Made by a program: the position numbers and the translations under genes
In this document: piece by piece, positions 1 to 7,362 of the stretch
Numbering within the stretch: the first letter of the stretch is position 1
Layout of the letters: each line of letters opens with the position of its first letter
Notes under the pieces: generated by a model
The model's input: the letters and a program-made list of their open reading frames with translations, nothing else
What the model was told of the DNA's origin: nothing
Database searches by the model: none
Virus record (IMG/VR): IMGVR_UViG_3300047171_000023
Location: 1 to 41,847 of that record
Reading direction: 5' to 3' (one strand)
Length of the DNA: 41,847 nucleotides
Source of the DNA: a virus

Positions 1-122
1 ACCGCGAAAACGCCGACGAAACCGAACTCCTCGCCGCCCTGTCGCCCATCCTCGCCGCCTTCGCCGAACACCGCCACCCCGGCGAAGGGTTCGGCGATTA
101 TGCCGCGCGTTGTTGGGTGTGA
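1..122 (+). CDS. C-terminal end of a host nitrite/sulfite reductase-like protein (partial)
   Basis: An open frame enters the window and stops at TGA 120-122, leaving 40 codons. The tail reads ...HRHPGEGFGDYAARCWV. A G-E-x-F-G-D-(F/Y) motif near the C-terminus is typical of siroheme nitrite/sulfite reductases (NirA/CysI family), which carry out six-electron reductions in the cytoplasm. The catalytic part lies outside the window, so the identification rests on this short motif. The Mu-like prophage is inserted one codon-length beyond the stop, so the gene is not interrupted but is separated from its natural downstream sequence. Confidence 0.5.
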   Translation, partial: RENADETELLAALSPILAAFAEHRHPGEGFGDYAARCWV

Positions 123-127
123 GGGGT
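123..127. repeat. Left target-site duplication GGGGT
   Basis: GGGGT lies directly before the TGT that opens the prophage and directly after the host stop codon (TGA 120-122). The same pentamer follows the ACA at the right end. Five-bp duplications are characteristic of Mu-family transposition. Confidence 0.85.
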
Positions 128-312
128 TGTCCGCTGACACATCAACCTGGAATCCGGGATTGAGTGGGAACAAACGGGACGACGAGGGATAGACCGTTGG
201 TTTCACGGGGAAAATCGGCGTTTTTTTTCGGCATCGTTTTGACATCCGGTTTGGGCGATAAGGGCTCGACAGGGCTACTTTTGGGGCGTCTGGCGGGTTG
301 TGCAGATTGGTG

Positions 313-385
313 TTCAAGGGCGTCTTAAGGGCGTCCTAAGAGGCGGTCAATGCGGCTTAAATGGCGGTTTTCTGCCGCTTAGCGG
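313..385. repeat. Left-end array of degenerate 11-bp phased repeats
   Basis: Successive 11-mers read TTCAAGGGCGT (313), CTTAAGGGCGT (324), CCTAAGAGGCG (335), GTCAATGCGGC (346), TTAAATGGCGG (357) and TTTTCTGCCGC (368), then TTAGCGG. Each places a short A/T-rich step about one helical turn after the last. The first units are nearly identical and later ones decay. Similar units occur at 5404-5425, 19035-19067, 27503-27545 and 41505-41581. They may bind the transposase, a nucleoid protein or gyrase; the function is unknown. Confidence 0.6.
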
Positions 386-456
386 AAGGGTGAAAGGGCG
401 TCGGATGCGGCGGTCACCTTGGTCGATCCCGATTTCAGGAAGGCTCCACAGGGCAC

Positions 457-560
457 GAACTGTATCATTAGGATAAAATCCCTAGTCATTCTGTATCATT
501 GAAAACATTAGGTTTTCTGGCTTCTGATACAGTTCGGAACGGCCAAACTGTATCAAAAAA
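457..560. promoter_or_regulatory. AT-rich array of four CTGTATCA boxes
   Basis: The octamer CTGTATCA occurs at 460-467, 491-498 and 548-555, and inverted at 525-532. The last two form a perfect 10-bp inverted repeat (525-534 with 546-555) around an 11-nt spacer. CATTAGG also repeats at 466-472 and 506-512. The array lies 330-430 bp from the left terminus, beyond the 3' end of the leftward lysogeny operon. It could be a transpositional enhancer/operator region like Mu IAS, or transposase binding sites. No T-run follows on the minus strand, so it does not look like an intrinsic terminator for that operon. Confidence 0.5.
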
Positions 561-568
561 TTCGGAAA

Positions 569-940
569 TCAGCCCCGATAAATGCGGTTTTCGTTAGATT
601 TATCGTTAGTGGCTTTGGGCGCCTCATGGCGGGCGAATTCCTCACGTACGGCGCGCTGAACGGCGGCGGCCGTGGACCGGCGGCTACGGCGCAAGAGCGC
701 GATGATAATGAGAACGATGACTAAGCCGAGCGGCGAAAAAAAGGCTATCAGAAGAAGTACGGCGAGAATGAACAGCGCGCGTATTGCCTGATAGAGGAAG
801 TTGAGCAGGTCTTCCCACCAGCTGCGCTTCTGGGGGACTGTCGCGCCGGCCTGGATCGAGGCGGGGGGGATTGCATTTTGAGCACTCGTATCCGGTAGTC
901 GAACGCCGTGTTCGCCATCCAGCAATGGGTCGCGGGTCAT
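569..940 (-). CDS. Small two-helix membrane protein co-transcribed with the repressor
   Basis: This 123-aa protein has a polar N-terminus (about 1-50), then two adjacent hydrophobic helices (about 52-68 and 70-83, with FILAVLLLIAFF and VIVLIIIALL) and a basic RRSRRS tail that should stay in the cytoplasm. Its ATG overlaps the repressor stop codon (937-940), so it is probably translated by coupling from the lysogenic transcript. I recognise no family. A membrane protein expressed with the repressor during lysogeny suggests superinfection exclusion or another lysogenic conversion role, but that is inference from position only. Confidence 0.7.
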   Translation of the reverse strand: MTRDPLLDGEHGVRLPDTSAQNAIPPASIQAGATVPQKRSWWEDLLNFLYQAIRALFILAVLLLIAFFSPLGLVIVLIIIALLRRSRRSTAAAVQRAVREEFARHEAPKATNDKSNENRIYRG

Positions 941-1395
941 TTCAAATCATCCCCAGTTTTAAATTCGATTTTTACCTCGGCAAGCTTGTGACCGATCCGA
1001 TAAGGCGGAGAAACCCACTCGAAGACAGCTCTCAGAACGGGTTTTTCCGTCATCGTGTACGCATCCTGGCAGGAACGTATCAAAATCAGAAGAGCGGAAA
1101 AGTTGACAGTCGATTCCAGGATATCGCGGCCAAATATCGAGTTCTCGGAAATTCGACTCGGTTCTTCGGGCTTAGCACCTGTTGCCAGCCAGTCGAGAGA
1201 GATCCCGCAGGCCGCAGCGATCCTTGCCCCTCTGGACAACTTGATGTCGGTCCCATTGAGATAATCATGAAGCGTCGAAACCGGCACATTTGCTGACTTT
1301 GCAACCGTCGGAATGCCGCCGGACCGGTTGATTGCGTCCCGAAGCCTCGCGCACACTTCAAGTTGAGAATTGTCAGTTTTCTTCGGCTCTACCAT
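937..1395 (-). CDS. XRE-family phage repressor (Mu c functional analogue)
   Basis: This 152-aa protein has an N-terminal helix-turn-helix at about residues 15-70 (AINRSGGIPTVAKSANVPVS, then LHDYLNG and ISLDWLATG), typical of lambda-Cro/XRE repressors of transposable phages. The C-terminal half is unassigned and has no obvious LexA-type Ser/Lys protease signature. It is transcribed leftward, divergent from ner, which is the standard immunity layout. It should hold the early promoter at 1463-1491 silent in the lysogen. It overlaps the downstream membrane-protein gene by 4 bp. Confidence 0.85.
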   Translation of the reverse strand: MVEPKKTDNSQLEVCARLRDAINRSGGIPTVAKSANVPVSTLHDYLNGTDIKLSRGARIAAACGISLDWLATGAKPEEPSRISENSIFGRDILESTVNFSALLILIRSCQDAYTMTEKPVLRAVFEWVSPPYRIGHKLAEVKIEFKTGDDLK

Positions 1396-1450
1396 CGGAC
1401 AGACTCGCTTAAGTTATTGAAAAATCTAGCATAAAGCCGGAACGTGTTGT

Positions 1451-1504
1451 TCCGATTTGTCGTTGACATAATACAGGAATTCGGATATTGTTCGGTAATT
1501 CGGA
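1451..1504 (+). promoter_or_regulatory. Early promoter and operator region between repressor and ner
   Basis: TTGACA (1463-1468) and TATTGT (1486-1491) are separated by exactly 17 bp, a strong sigma70-type promoter with a predicted start near 1498. Two direct copies of AATTCGGA (1478-1485 and 1497-1504, 19 bp apart) and a near-inverted copy TCCGATTT (1451-1458) overlap it. These are candidate operators for the XRE repressor and/or Ner. The -10 element covers the TTG at 1488, which rules that codon out as the ner start. Confidence 0.7.
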
Positions 1505-1514
1505 CTTCTGTAAC

Positions 1515-1805
1515 ATGTCGGAGCGGACATTGGCACAAAAAAATGCGGCTTTACATCCCGAAATGATTAAGGCCGAACTTCGCCTTCGATACGGTTCGCT
1601 GACGCGCGTTGCGAAGCTCTTGGAGATTTCGCTGAAAAGCGTGTCGGGTGCGATCCGGTATCCGGGCCTCTCGGTTCGTACCGAGGGACGGATTGCGAAG
1701 TTACTTGAGCGCCCGGCTTACGAAATCTGGCCTGATCGTTACACCGCCGAGGGCGAGCCTCGGCGTCGTGCTTATACGCGACGGCGCCGAGGAGCCGCGT
1801 CATGA
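1515..1805 (+). CDS. ner: Ner-like early regulatory protein
   Basis: The 96-aa protein (ATG 1515) has a Ner/Nlp-type helix-turn-helix (about 28-50: SLTRVAKLLEISLKSVSGAI) followed by the family hallmark E-I-W-P-x-R-Y at 70-76. In Mu, Ner damps both early and repressor promoters to favour lytic growth. The start was chosen because an upstream TTG at 1488 falls inside the predicted promoter. The basic tail (RRRAYTRRRR) may add non-specific DNA contacts. Its stop overlaps the start of the ParB-like gene in an ATGA-type junction. Confidence 0.85.
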   Translation: MSERTLAQKNAALHPEMIKAELRLRYGSLTRVAKLLEISLKSVSGAIRYPGLSVRTEGRIAKLLERPAYEIWPDRYTAEGEPRRRAYTRRRRGAAS

Positions 1806-2605
1806 GCGATACTGTTCTGACGATCCCGATCAGCCAGATTGAGGTTTCCGACCGCCTGCGCATCGTGGATCAGGCGGAAGTCCAAAAACTGGCCCATTCC
1901 ATCAAGAGAGTCGGCCAGATTTCGCCGGTCGAAGTGCGCGCCATCGAGGCAGGTCGATACCGGTTGGTCGGGGGCGCACACCGAATAGCAGCGATCGAGG
2001 CGGCTGGACTGGATAAGGTCCGTGCGGTCCTGTTCGAAGGAACCGACGATCAGGCGCGGATGCGTGAGATCGACGAGAACCTTTACCGGCATGAATTAAG
2101 CCCATTTGACCAAGCCGAATTTCTGGCGGAACGGCGGAAAATTTGGGAGAGATTATACGGCCAGGTCAAGCGCGGGGGTGATCGCAGATCAAAGTCTCAG
2201 ACTGAGACTTTGATCAATGCTTCGGTTTTCATCGCGGAGACCGCAACGCTTTTTAATCTCAGCCGAAGCACCATCAACCGCGCGTACGCGCGGAAACACA
2301 AGATCAGTCCGGATCTCTGGAAAATGCTTGCGGGAACGCCGGTGGCAAAGAGCGCCACGTTTCTGGACCGGCTGGTTAGGATGACAGTCGAGCAACAATT
2401 GCTCGTTGTAAAGAACATCAAAGAGCGCGGGTGTTCTGTGGAATGGGCCGTCGATATGGTGCGCTCGGCTGATCGCCAGAAATCTCTTCAAAAACTGACT
2501 CCGAAGCGGGCTCTCGCCGCTCTCCGCAAAGCCTGGAAGGTAACCCCGGCAACAGAGCGCTCGATCTTCCTTAATGAAATCAAAGACCAGGATGAAATTC
2601 CATGA
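1802..2605 (+). CDS. ParB/Spo0J-domain protein
   Basis: The 267-aa protein has an N-terminal ParB-like domain: ISQIEVSDRLR (10-20), a Q-I-S-P-V-E-V strand, the GGAHR box in place of the usual GERR-type motif, and ENLYRHELSPFDQAEF corresponding to the ENLxRxxLSPxExA helix. A helix-turn-helix follows (ATLFNLSRSTINRAYARK). Such proteins appear in the early region of several Mu-like phages. Because Mu-like prophages integrate, plasmid-style partition is not needed; a DNA-binding role in regulation or replication, or a ParB-type nuclease or CTPase activity, are alternatives. Confidence 0.8.
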   Translation: MSDTVLTIPISQIEVSDRLRIVDQAEVQKLAHSIKRVGQISPVEVRAIEAGRYRLVGGAHRIAAIEAAGLDKVRAVLFEGTDDQARMREIDENLYRHELSPFDQAEFLAERRKIWERLYGQVKRGGDRRSKSQTETLINASVFIAETATLFNLSRSTINRAYARKHKISPDLWKMLAGTPVAKSATFLDRLVRMTVEQQLLVVKNIKERGCSVEWAVDMVRSADRQKSLQKLTPKRALAALRKAWKVTPATERSIFLNEIKDQDEIP

Positions 2606-2922
2606 AAACAGTAGATCGCATGAGGGCGTTCAACAATGCCCTTCTGGACGACATGCTATTTAACAACGATTGTCCGGAGCGGATTCGAGATCAATTGAGT
2701 GCTGCCGCTTTGGTACGCTTGTTCAGCCTAGAGAACTCGATTGGGAAGTCTGCAAGGCTTGCGGCGTGGGTATTAGGCGTTTCAATTTCCACGGTCTACC
2801 GGCGTATTGCCGAGTATCACGATGTCAAACTTGAATACAGCATACTCGCAGGCCCGTTCAATCGTGCGGTGCGTTCTGAATTTCGGGTTGAGCATCACGT
2901 CAACAACATGGTGGCGTCATGA
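2602..2922 (+). CDS. Small predicted HTH protein, function unknown
   Basis: A 106-aa product whose ATG overlaps the ParB-like stop by 4 bp and whose stop overlaps the next start. Residues about 50-72 (ARLAAWVLGVSISTVYRRIAEY) look like a helix-turn-helix with a T-V-Y-R recognition helix. I recognise no family. Its place inside the early operon suggests a regulatory or replication-accessory protein. Confidence 0.6.
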   Translation: MKTVDRMRAFNNALLDDMLFNNDCPERIRDQLSAAALVRLFSLENSIGKSARLAAWVLGVSISTVYRRIAEYHDVKLEYSILAGPFNRAVRSEFRVEHHVNNMVAS

Positions 2923-3143
2923 GCATCGATCGGTCGGATTTCGGGCCGCGTGTGGCGGTGCTGATGGTGCCGCGCGTGACCAGCGGGCGGCAGCGGTCGC
3001 TTGAAACGATGATTGCTGTCGAAGTGGTGCGAGCGCTCGCGGATGGGCCGGTCACTCAGTTCAGTGCGGTGGTCGAGGGCATTCAGATCGCGTGCCGCGA
3101 CAACGGCATCGTGCTGACTGTCGAGCCGGGGTTCGCATTATGA
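2919..3143 (+). CDS. Small early protein of unknown function
   Basis: This 74-aa product is joined to both neighbours by 4-bp overlaps. It is mixed alpha/beta with no transmembrane segment or cysteine motif. Internal features include VAVLMVPRVTSGRQRSLETM and a C-terminal GIVLTVEPGF strand. The case for it being a real gene is its tight fit in the operon. Confidence 0.55.
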   Translation: MSIDRSDFGPRVAVLMVPRVTSGRQRSLETMIAVEVVRALADGPVTQFSAVVEGIQIACRDNGIVLTVEPGFAL

Positions 3144-3289
3144 TCGCGCTGCTGCGGCAAGAGTGGAAAGTCTGCGTTGGCACCGCCGCTATCGCGCTTG
3201 TCGCGATTATTGAGCCGCAATGGGCATTTCAAACCGTGCGGTTTGTCAGCGCCGGAATTTATGCGGTGCTGCTGGCGGCTTCGTCATGA
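3140..3289 (+). CDS. 49-aa membrane peptide
   Basis: It starts at ATG 3140, overlapping the previous stop (ATGA), and ends by overlapping the next ATG at 3286. The peptide begins MIALLRQEWKVCVG and carries hydrophobic stretches (TAAIALVAII and VSAGIYAVLLAA) that could form one or two membrane helices. No family is recognised. The start/stop overlaps on both sides support translation. A longer frame opening upstream at 3092 is less likely because it would overlap the 2919-3143 gene. Confidence 0.5.
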   Translation: MIALLRQEWKVCVGTAAIALVAIIEPQWAFQTVRFVSAGIYAVLLAASS

Positions 3290-3447
3290 GCATCGAGCAG
3301 CGGATTGCAAAGCTCGGTATCGCCAAGCCTTTGCGCGAGACCGAGGACATGATCGCCAGTGTCTATCTTATCCTGGGTGGTCGGCTTTCGCTCGAACGGG
3401 TGGCTGTCTGCGTCAACGATATCGAAGGGTTCATGAGCCGTCGATGA
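3286..3447 (+). CDS. 53-aa protein of unknown function
   Basis: It starts at ATG 3286, which overlaps the preceding stop, and ends by overlapping the transposase start (3444-3447). It is soluble and helical (MSIEQRIAKLGIAKPLRE, then ASVYLILGGRLSLERVAVCV). It is held in the operon by 4-bp overlaps on both sides. No recognised domain. Confidence 0.5.
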   Translation: MSIEQRIAKLGIAKPLRETEDMIASVYLILGGRLSLERVAVCVNDIEGFMSRR

Positions 3448-5408
3448 TTCAGGCTATCGCCCTTTCACGGGAGTGGTTTTCGGCGGCTGAGCTGGCTGGC
3501 TTGATGCTACCCTCGATGCCGGTTGGGCGCCCGAACGTCGCCCGGTATGCGGCGTGCTTTGGATGGGACCGGACTGACCAGGCGCGCAAGCGGGCTGGGC
3601 GCGGCGGGGGGCTGGAGTATCATTATTCGCTGCTGCCGGCGGCGGCGCAGACGGCGATTGTTGCGAAGTTTGCGGTTGCGAGCAAGGCCGCGCCGGTGCC
3701 GGTTGATCCGCGGCCGGATGCGGCGGATCGGGGGGCTTTGTGGGTCTGGTTTGAGAAGCAGACCGAGGCACGGCGCGATGAAGGGCGGCGGCGGCATAGC
3801 GCGCTGCTGCTGATCGAGGCGATGGTGCGCGCGGGTGCGACCAGGGCCGATGCGGTGGCGCGGGCAGAGCAGGATTTCGATGCTGGCGCTTCCACCATTC
3901 ATGAATGGACCGAACGGGTGCGCGGCGTGCCACGGAGCGACTGGCTGGCGGTGCTGACGCCGCAGGCGCGCGGCGGCAAGCGCGAGAAGATCGCGATCGA
4001 TAACCGGGTGTGGGACGCGTTCAAGGCGGATTATCTGCGGCTGTCCCAGCCGTCGTTCGAGAGTGCCTATCGGCGGACCAAGGCGATCGCCGAGGCGAAC
4101 GGCTGGACGATGCCGACATCGCGGACGCTGCGGCGCCGGGTGGATGCGCTGCCGGCCTCGATGGTGGTGCTGGCGCGCAAGGGATCGGAAGCGTTGAAGC
4201 GGATGTTCCCGGCGCAGGAGCGCGACCGTTCGCATTTCCATGCGCTGCAGGCGGTGAATACCGACGGTCACAAATGGGATGTGTTCGTGAAGTGGGAGGA
4301 TGGCACGATCGGCCGGCCGCTCACGATCGCGTACCAGGATTTGTATTCGGGCAAGTTTCTGGCTTGGCGCACGGCAAAGTCGGAAAGCCAGGACACAGTG
4401 CGGCTCGCGTTTGGCGATATGATCAAGCGGTTCGGGCTACCGGATCGCTGTTATCACGACAACGGGCGGGCGTTCGCTTCGAAACGGTTGACCGGCGGCA
4501 CGCCGAACCGTTTCCGCTTCAAGGTGAAACCGGAAGAGGCTGTCGGGATCATTACGCAGCTCGGCGTCGAGATTCACTGGACGACGCCGTATGCCGGGCA
4601 AAGCAAGCCGATCGAGCGCGGGTTTGGTGATTTCGCGCGCGACATTGCCAAGCATCCGGCGTTCGAGGGGGCCTATACCGGCAATTCGCCGATGGCGAAG
4701 CCGGAGAACTATGCCAGCAAGGCGATTCCGATTGCCGAATTCAAGGCGGTGATCGATCGTGAGATCGCGGCGCATAACGCGCGGCCGGGGCGGCGATCGG
4801 GCGTGTGTGGCGGGACGCTGAGCTTCGATGACGCATTCAATGCCAGTTATGCGAACGCGCTGATCAGGAAGCCGACGGCCGAACAGCTGCGGATGTGCAT
4901 GCTGGCCGGCGAACAGGTTCTGGTGCGCGAGAAGGACGGCACAATCCATCTGTTCGGCAACCGGTTCTTCGACGAGGCGCTGTGGGCGCATCGCGGTGAA
5001 CGGGTGACGGTGCGGTACGATCCGGATGATCTGCATGCGCCGCTGTTCGTGCAGAACGCGGCCGGCGTGCCGATCTGCACCGCGGCCGAGATCGAGGCCA
5101 CCGGGTTCGACGATACCGAGGCGGCACGGGTGCATGCGCAGGCGCGCGGGGCGCATCGGAAGGCGACCAAGGCGTTGCTCGATGCGGAGCGGGTGCTGAG
5201 CCTCGCTGACCTCGCGAAATTGCAGCCTGCCAGTGCAAATCAGCCTGATCTGCCGGCGCCGGCGGCGGTGCGGCCGTTCCGGCCGACGCGCGGGAACCTC
5301 GCACTCCAGGAAGAGTTCGTGCCGGATCGATCGGCGACAATCACAGATTTTGACGAGCTTTTGCGGCGCGGCTTGGCGCGCGAACGCGCGGCGAAAAACG
5401 GGCTTTAG
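3444..5408 (+). CDS. Transposase A (MuA-like DDE transposase)
   Basis: At 654 aa this is close to MuA (663 aa). The N-terminal winged-helix Mu DNA-binding domain starts at once (EWFSAAELAGL, then MPVGRPNVARYA). The catalytic core has D274 (NTDGHKWD), D339 (YHDNGRAF) and E391 (KPIERGFGDF), almost the spacing of MuA D269/D336/E392, followed by the Mu-transposase C-terminal barrel with a V-R-Y-D-P motif. It cuts and joins phage ends for integration and replicative transposition. The ATG at 3444 overlaps the upstream stop; the frame stays open to 3177, but that would run through two genes and give an unrelated N-terminus. Confidence 0.95.
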   Translation: MIQAIALSREWFSAAELAGLMLPSMPVGRPNVARYAACFGWDRTDQARKRAGRGGGLEYHYSLLPAAAQTAIVAKFAVASKAAPVPVDPRPDAADRGALWVWFEKQTEARRDEGRRRHSALLLIEAMVRAGATRADAVARAEQDFDAGASTIHEWTERVRGVPRSDWLAVLTPQARGGKREKIAIDNRVWDAFKADYLRLSQPSFESAYRRTKAIAEANGWTMPTSRTLRRRVDALPASMVVLARKGSEALKRMFPAQERDRSHFHALQAVNTDGHKWDVFVKWEDGTIGRPLTIAYQDLYSGKFLAWRTAKSESQDTVRLAFGDMIKRFGLPDRCYHDNGRAFASKRLTGGTPNRFRFKVKPEEAVGIITQLGVEIHWTTPYAGQSKPIERGFGDFARDIAKHPAFEGAYTGNSPMAKPENYASKAIPIAEFKAVIDREIAAHNARPGRRSGVCGGTLSFDDAFNASYANALIRKPTAEQLRMCMLAGEQVLVREKDGTIHLFGNRFFDEALWAHRGERVTVRYDPDDLHAPLFVQNAAGVPICTAAEIEATGFDDTEAARVHAQARGAHRKATKALLDAERVLSLADLAKLQPASANQPDLPAPAAVRPFRPTRGNLALQEEFVPDRSATITDFDELLRRGLARERAAKNGL

Positions 5409-5425
5409 ACCCGGACTTAGACGGC
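5404..5425. repeat. Two phased CTTAGAC-type repeats between A and B
   Basis: CTTTAGAC (5403-5410) and ACTTAGAC (5415-5422) lie 12 bp apart in the 44-bp A-B gap. On the complementary strand they read as CGTCTAAG-like units resembling the left-end 11-mers. With only two copies the similarity may be chance. Confidence 0.3.
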
Positions 5426-5452
5426 CATACGACCACGTAAAGGGAAGACAAA

Positions 5453-6448
5453 ATGGTTTTGAATACTGAGCTTGATTTCGACACGATTGAGCCGGTGGTG
5501 GTGCCGCAAGAGCCGCCGGCGCTGACGGACATTCGGGAGCGGTTGCGCGGTGTGGCCCAGGTCGAGGGGCTTTCGATTGCCTCGATCGGCAAATTGGCGG
5601 GCGTGGGGCATTCCACGGTTTCCGCTTTTCTGAAAGGCAATTACGCCGGTGACAACGCGAAGGTTGCCGAGCGGATGCGGCTGTGGCTCGACCAGCGCGA
5701 GGCCATGGTGCGGACCAAGGCGACGCTGCTGAACACGATTCCGTTCACCCGCACGAAGACCGCCAAGGCGTTTCTGGGCGCGCTGGAATACGCGCAGATG
5801 CTGGGCGATCTGGTGGTGATTGTTGGCGGTCCTGGCGTCGGCAAGACGAGCAGTGCCGAGCACTACGCCACGACGCATCCGAACGTGTGGCTGGTTACGG
5901 TCGATCCGTCCTGCGCTTCGTCCTATGCGCTGCTGGATTATCTGGTTGATGCGATCGGGCTGTCTGAGACTTCGCCGCACAAGCGGGTGCGGGCGATCGC
6001 GACCAGGCTGCGCGATACCGAAGGGCTGCTGGTGATCGACGATGCCCAGGTGCTGACGATGGGTGCTGTCGAAACGCTTCGGGCCATTCATGATCGTTCG
6101 AAAATCGGCATGGCGCTGATTGGTAATCATGAGGTCTGGTCGCGGCTGGAGAACGGTGGTGGCAAGGCGCAGTTCGCGCAGGTGACATCGCGGGTTGGCG
6201 CGCGGGTGAATGCGCCGAAACCGAGTGCTGAAGACATCGATGCGCTGCTCGATGCGGCGCAGGTGGTCGATCGCGAGCAGCGCAACATGTTCAAGCACAT
6301 CGCGAACAAGCCGGGCGCGCTGCGGCAGATGATCAAGACGCTGCGGCTCGCACGCAAGGTGGCTTCGGGCGCCGACGAGGAGCTGACCGCGGCGCACATC
6401 AGCCACGCCTATGAGCGGCTGAGCGGCGCGCCGGAGGGGCGGTCATGA
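5453..6448 (+). CDS. Target-DNA activator B (MuB-like AAA+ ATPase)
   Basis: The 331-aa protein has an N-terminal HTH (about 40-65: SIASIGKLAGVGHSTVSAFL), Walker A GGPGVGKT at 125-132 and Walker B LLVIDDAQ with D196/D197, as in MuB (312 aa). MuB forms ATP-dependent filaments on DNA, delivers target sites to the transposase and provides target immunity. A good Shine-Dalgarno (AGGGAAG, 5441-5447) precedes ATG 5453. It follows A after a 44-bp gap and overlaps the next gene by 4 bp. Confidence 0.93.
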   Translation: MVLNTELDFDTIEPVVVPQEPPALTDIRERLRGVAQVEGLSIASIGKLAGVGHSTVSAFLKGNYAGDNAKVAERMRLWLDQREAMVRTKATLLNTIPFTRTKTAKAFLGALEYAQMLGDLVVIVGGPGVGKTSSAEHYATTHPNVWLVTVDPSCASSYALLDYLVDAIGLSETSPHKRVRAIATRLRDTEGLLVIDDAQVLTMGAVETLRAIHDRSKIGMALIGNHEVWSRLENGGGKAQFAQVTSRVGARVNAPKPSAEDIDALLDAAQVVDREQRNMFKHIANKPGALRQMIKTLRLARKVASGADEELTAAHISHAYERLSGAPEGRS

Positions 6449-6645
6449 GCGCGCCGGCGTCTGACGATGGCGGTCGCGCGCGGCGTGCGGCGATCCGCGA
6501 TCTGATCGACTGGATCGATAGCGACGGAACGACGAAGGCGCTGGCCGCGATCGAACTGCTCGAACTGAACGATCAGGATATCGAGACGATTTTCATGGGC
6601 GATCGGCGGGTCAAGCGCATTCCGTTTCTCGGGCGCGTGAGCTGA
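6445..6645 (+). CDS. Small early protein, unknown
   Basis: This 66-aa product overlaps the B stop (ATGA) and ends in a TGATG junction with the next ORF. It is mostly helical and acidic in the middle (RDLIDWIDSDGTTKALAAIELLELNDQDIETIF), with a basic C-terminus. No family recognised; a B-associated accessory protein is possible. Confidence 0.55.
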   Translation: MSAPASDDGGRARRAAIRDLIDWIDSDGTTKALAAIELLELNDQDIETIFMGDRRVKRIPFLGRVS

Positions 6646-6938
6646 TGAGCCGTGACCCGAACCCTGCGGATTGCCCGGTTTGTGAGGGCGTTTGCGTGGT
6701 CGCGGGTGATGTCTGCCGCCGGTGCGCGGAGCTGGCGGAATTGCAGTTTCTGGACTGGCTCGCCTCGCGCGGCGAGCGAATTGCCAAGAGAATTCAACCG
6801 AATTTTAACCACGAGAAAGTAGGACATGGGACGTACCCCAAAGCCGCGCGTGAAAGCGCCGGCGAGCGGATTTGTCGTACCGCAAAGCCGCCAACAAGTG
6901 ATCGACGCGATCGCCGAAATTGGGCGGCGGCAGCGTGA
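6645..6938 (+). CDS. Cysteine-motif small protein overlapping gam
   Basis: The 97-aa frame starts at ATG 6645 sharing one base with the previous stop. The first 50 residues carry CPVCEGVC and CRRC, a possible four-cysteine zinc site. The last 37 residues run out of frame over the start of gam (6826), which is unusual here, where most junctions overlap by 4 bp. The N-terminal half looks real; the C-terminal part may just be read-through to the next available stop. Confidence 0.45.
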   Translation: MSRDPNPADCPVCEGVCVVAGDVCRRCAELAELQFLDWLASRGERIAKRIQPNFNHEKVGHGTYPKAARESAGERICRTAKPPTSDRRDRRNWAAAA

Positions 6939-7362
6939 ACGTGCGCGGATCGAGGCGGATATGAACGATGCGATCGCCCAGGTGAAAGAGCGGTTCGAGA
7001 TGGATGCGGAGCCGCATTCCAAAGCGATCGAGGCGCTGCGCGATGGTGTGCAGATTTACTGCGAAGCGCACCGGGATGAACTGACACAGGGCGGCAAGGT
7101 GAAGACGGCGGCGTTCGCCTCGGGCGAAGTGCGGTGGCGGGTGACGCCGCCGAAGGTGAAGATCACCGGCGTCGAGGCGGTGATGGACGCGCTGCGGCGG
7201 ATGGGACTTGCGAATTTCCTGCGCGAGAAGGTCGAGATTTCGAAAGAGGCGATTCTGGCCGATCCGGTTGCGGTCGCCGGCGTGCCAGGAATCAAGATTG
7301 AGCAGACCGAGGAATTCGTGGTCGAGCCGTTCGAAGCCGCGCTGGATGAGGTGGTGTCATGA
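6826..7362 (+). CDS. gam: Gam-like host-nuclease inhibitor
   Basis: The 178-aa protein matches Mu Gam (174 aa) in size and layout: an N-terminal coiled coil (about 22-80: QVIDAIAEIGRRQRERARIEADMNDAIAQ...) and a C-terminal region with FASGEVRWRVTPPKVKI and the IKIEQTEEFVVEP ending. Gam is a Ku-like homodimer that coats double-strand ends and blocks host exonucleases such as RecBCD or AddAB. ATG 6826 follows an AAAGTAGG ribosome-binding site. The stop overlaps the next small gene. Confidence 0.9.
   Translation: MGRTPKPRVKAPASGFVVPQSRQQVIDAIAEIGRRQRERARIEADMNDAIAQVKERFEMDAEPHSKAIEALRDGVQIYCEAHRDELTQGGKVKTAAFASGEVRWRVTPPKVKITGVEAVMDALRRMGLANFLREKVEISKEAILADPVAVAGVPGIKIEQTEEFVVEPFEAALDEVVS

Noticed and set aside
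525-555. Inverted repeat as terminator of the leftward repressor operon
   Set aside because: Reading leftward, no T-run follows the stem and the loop is 11 nt; the octamer also occurs twice outside the hairpin, which favours protein-binding sites.
1488-1514. TTG start for ner
   Set aside because: The codon lies inside the predicted -10 element of the early promoter, so it would not be on the transcript.
3177-3443. Upstream extension of the transposase frame
   Set aside because: It would overlap two small genes and add a sequence unlike the Mu transposase N-terminus; ATG 3444 overlaps the preceding stop and starts directly with the DNA-binding domain.
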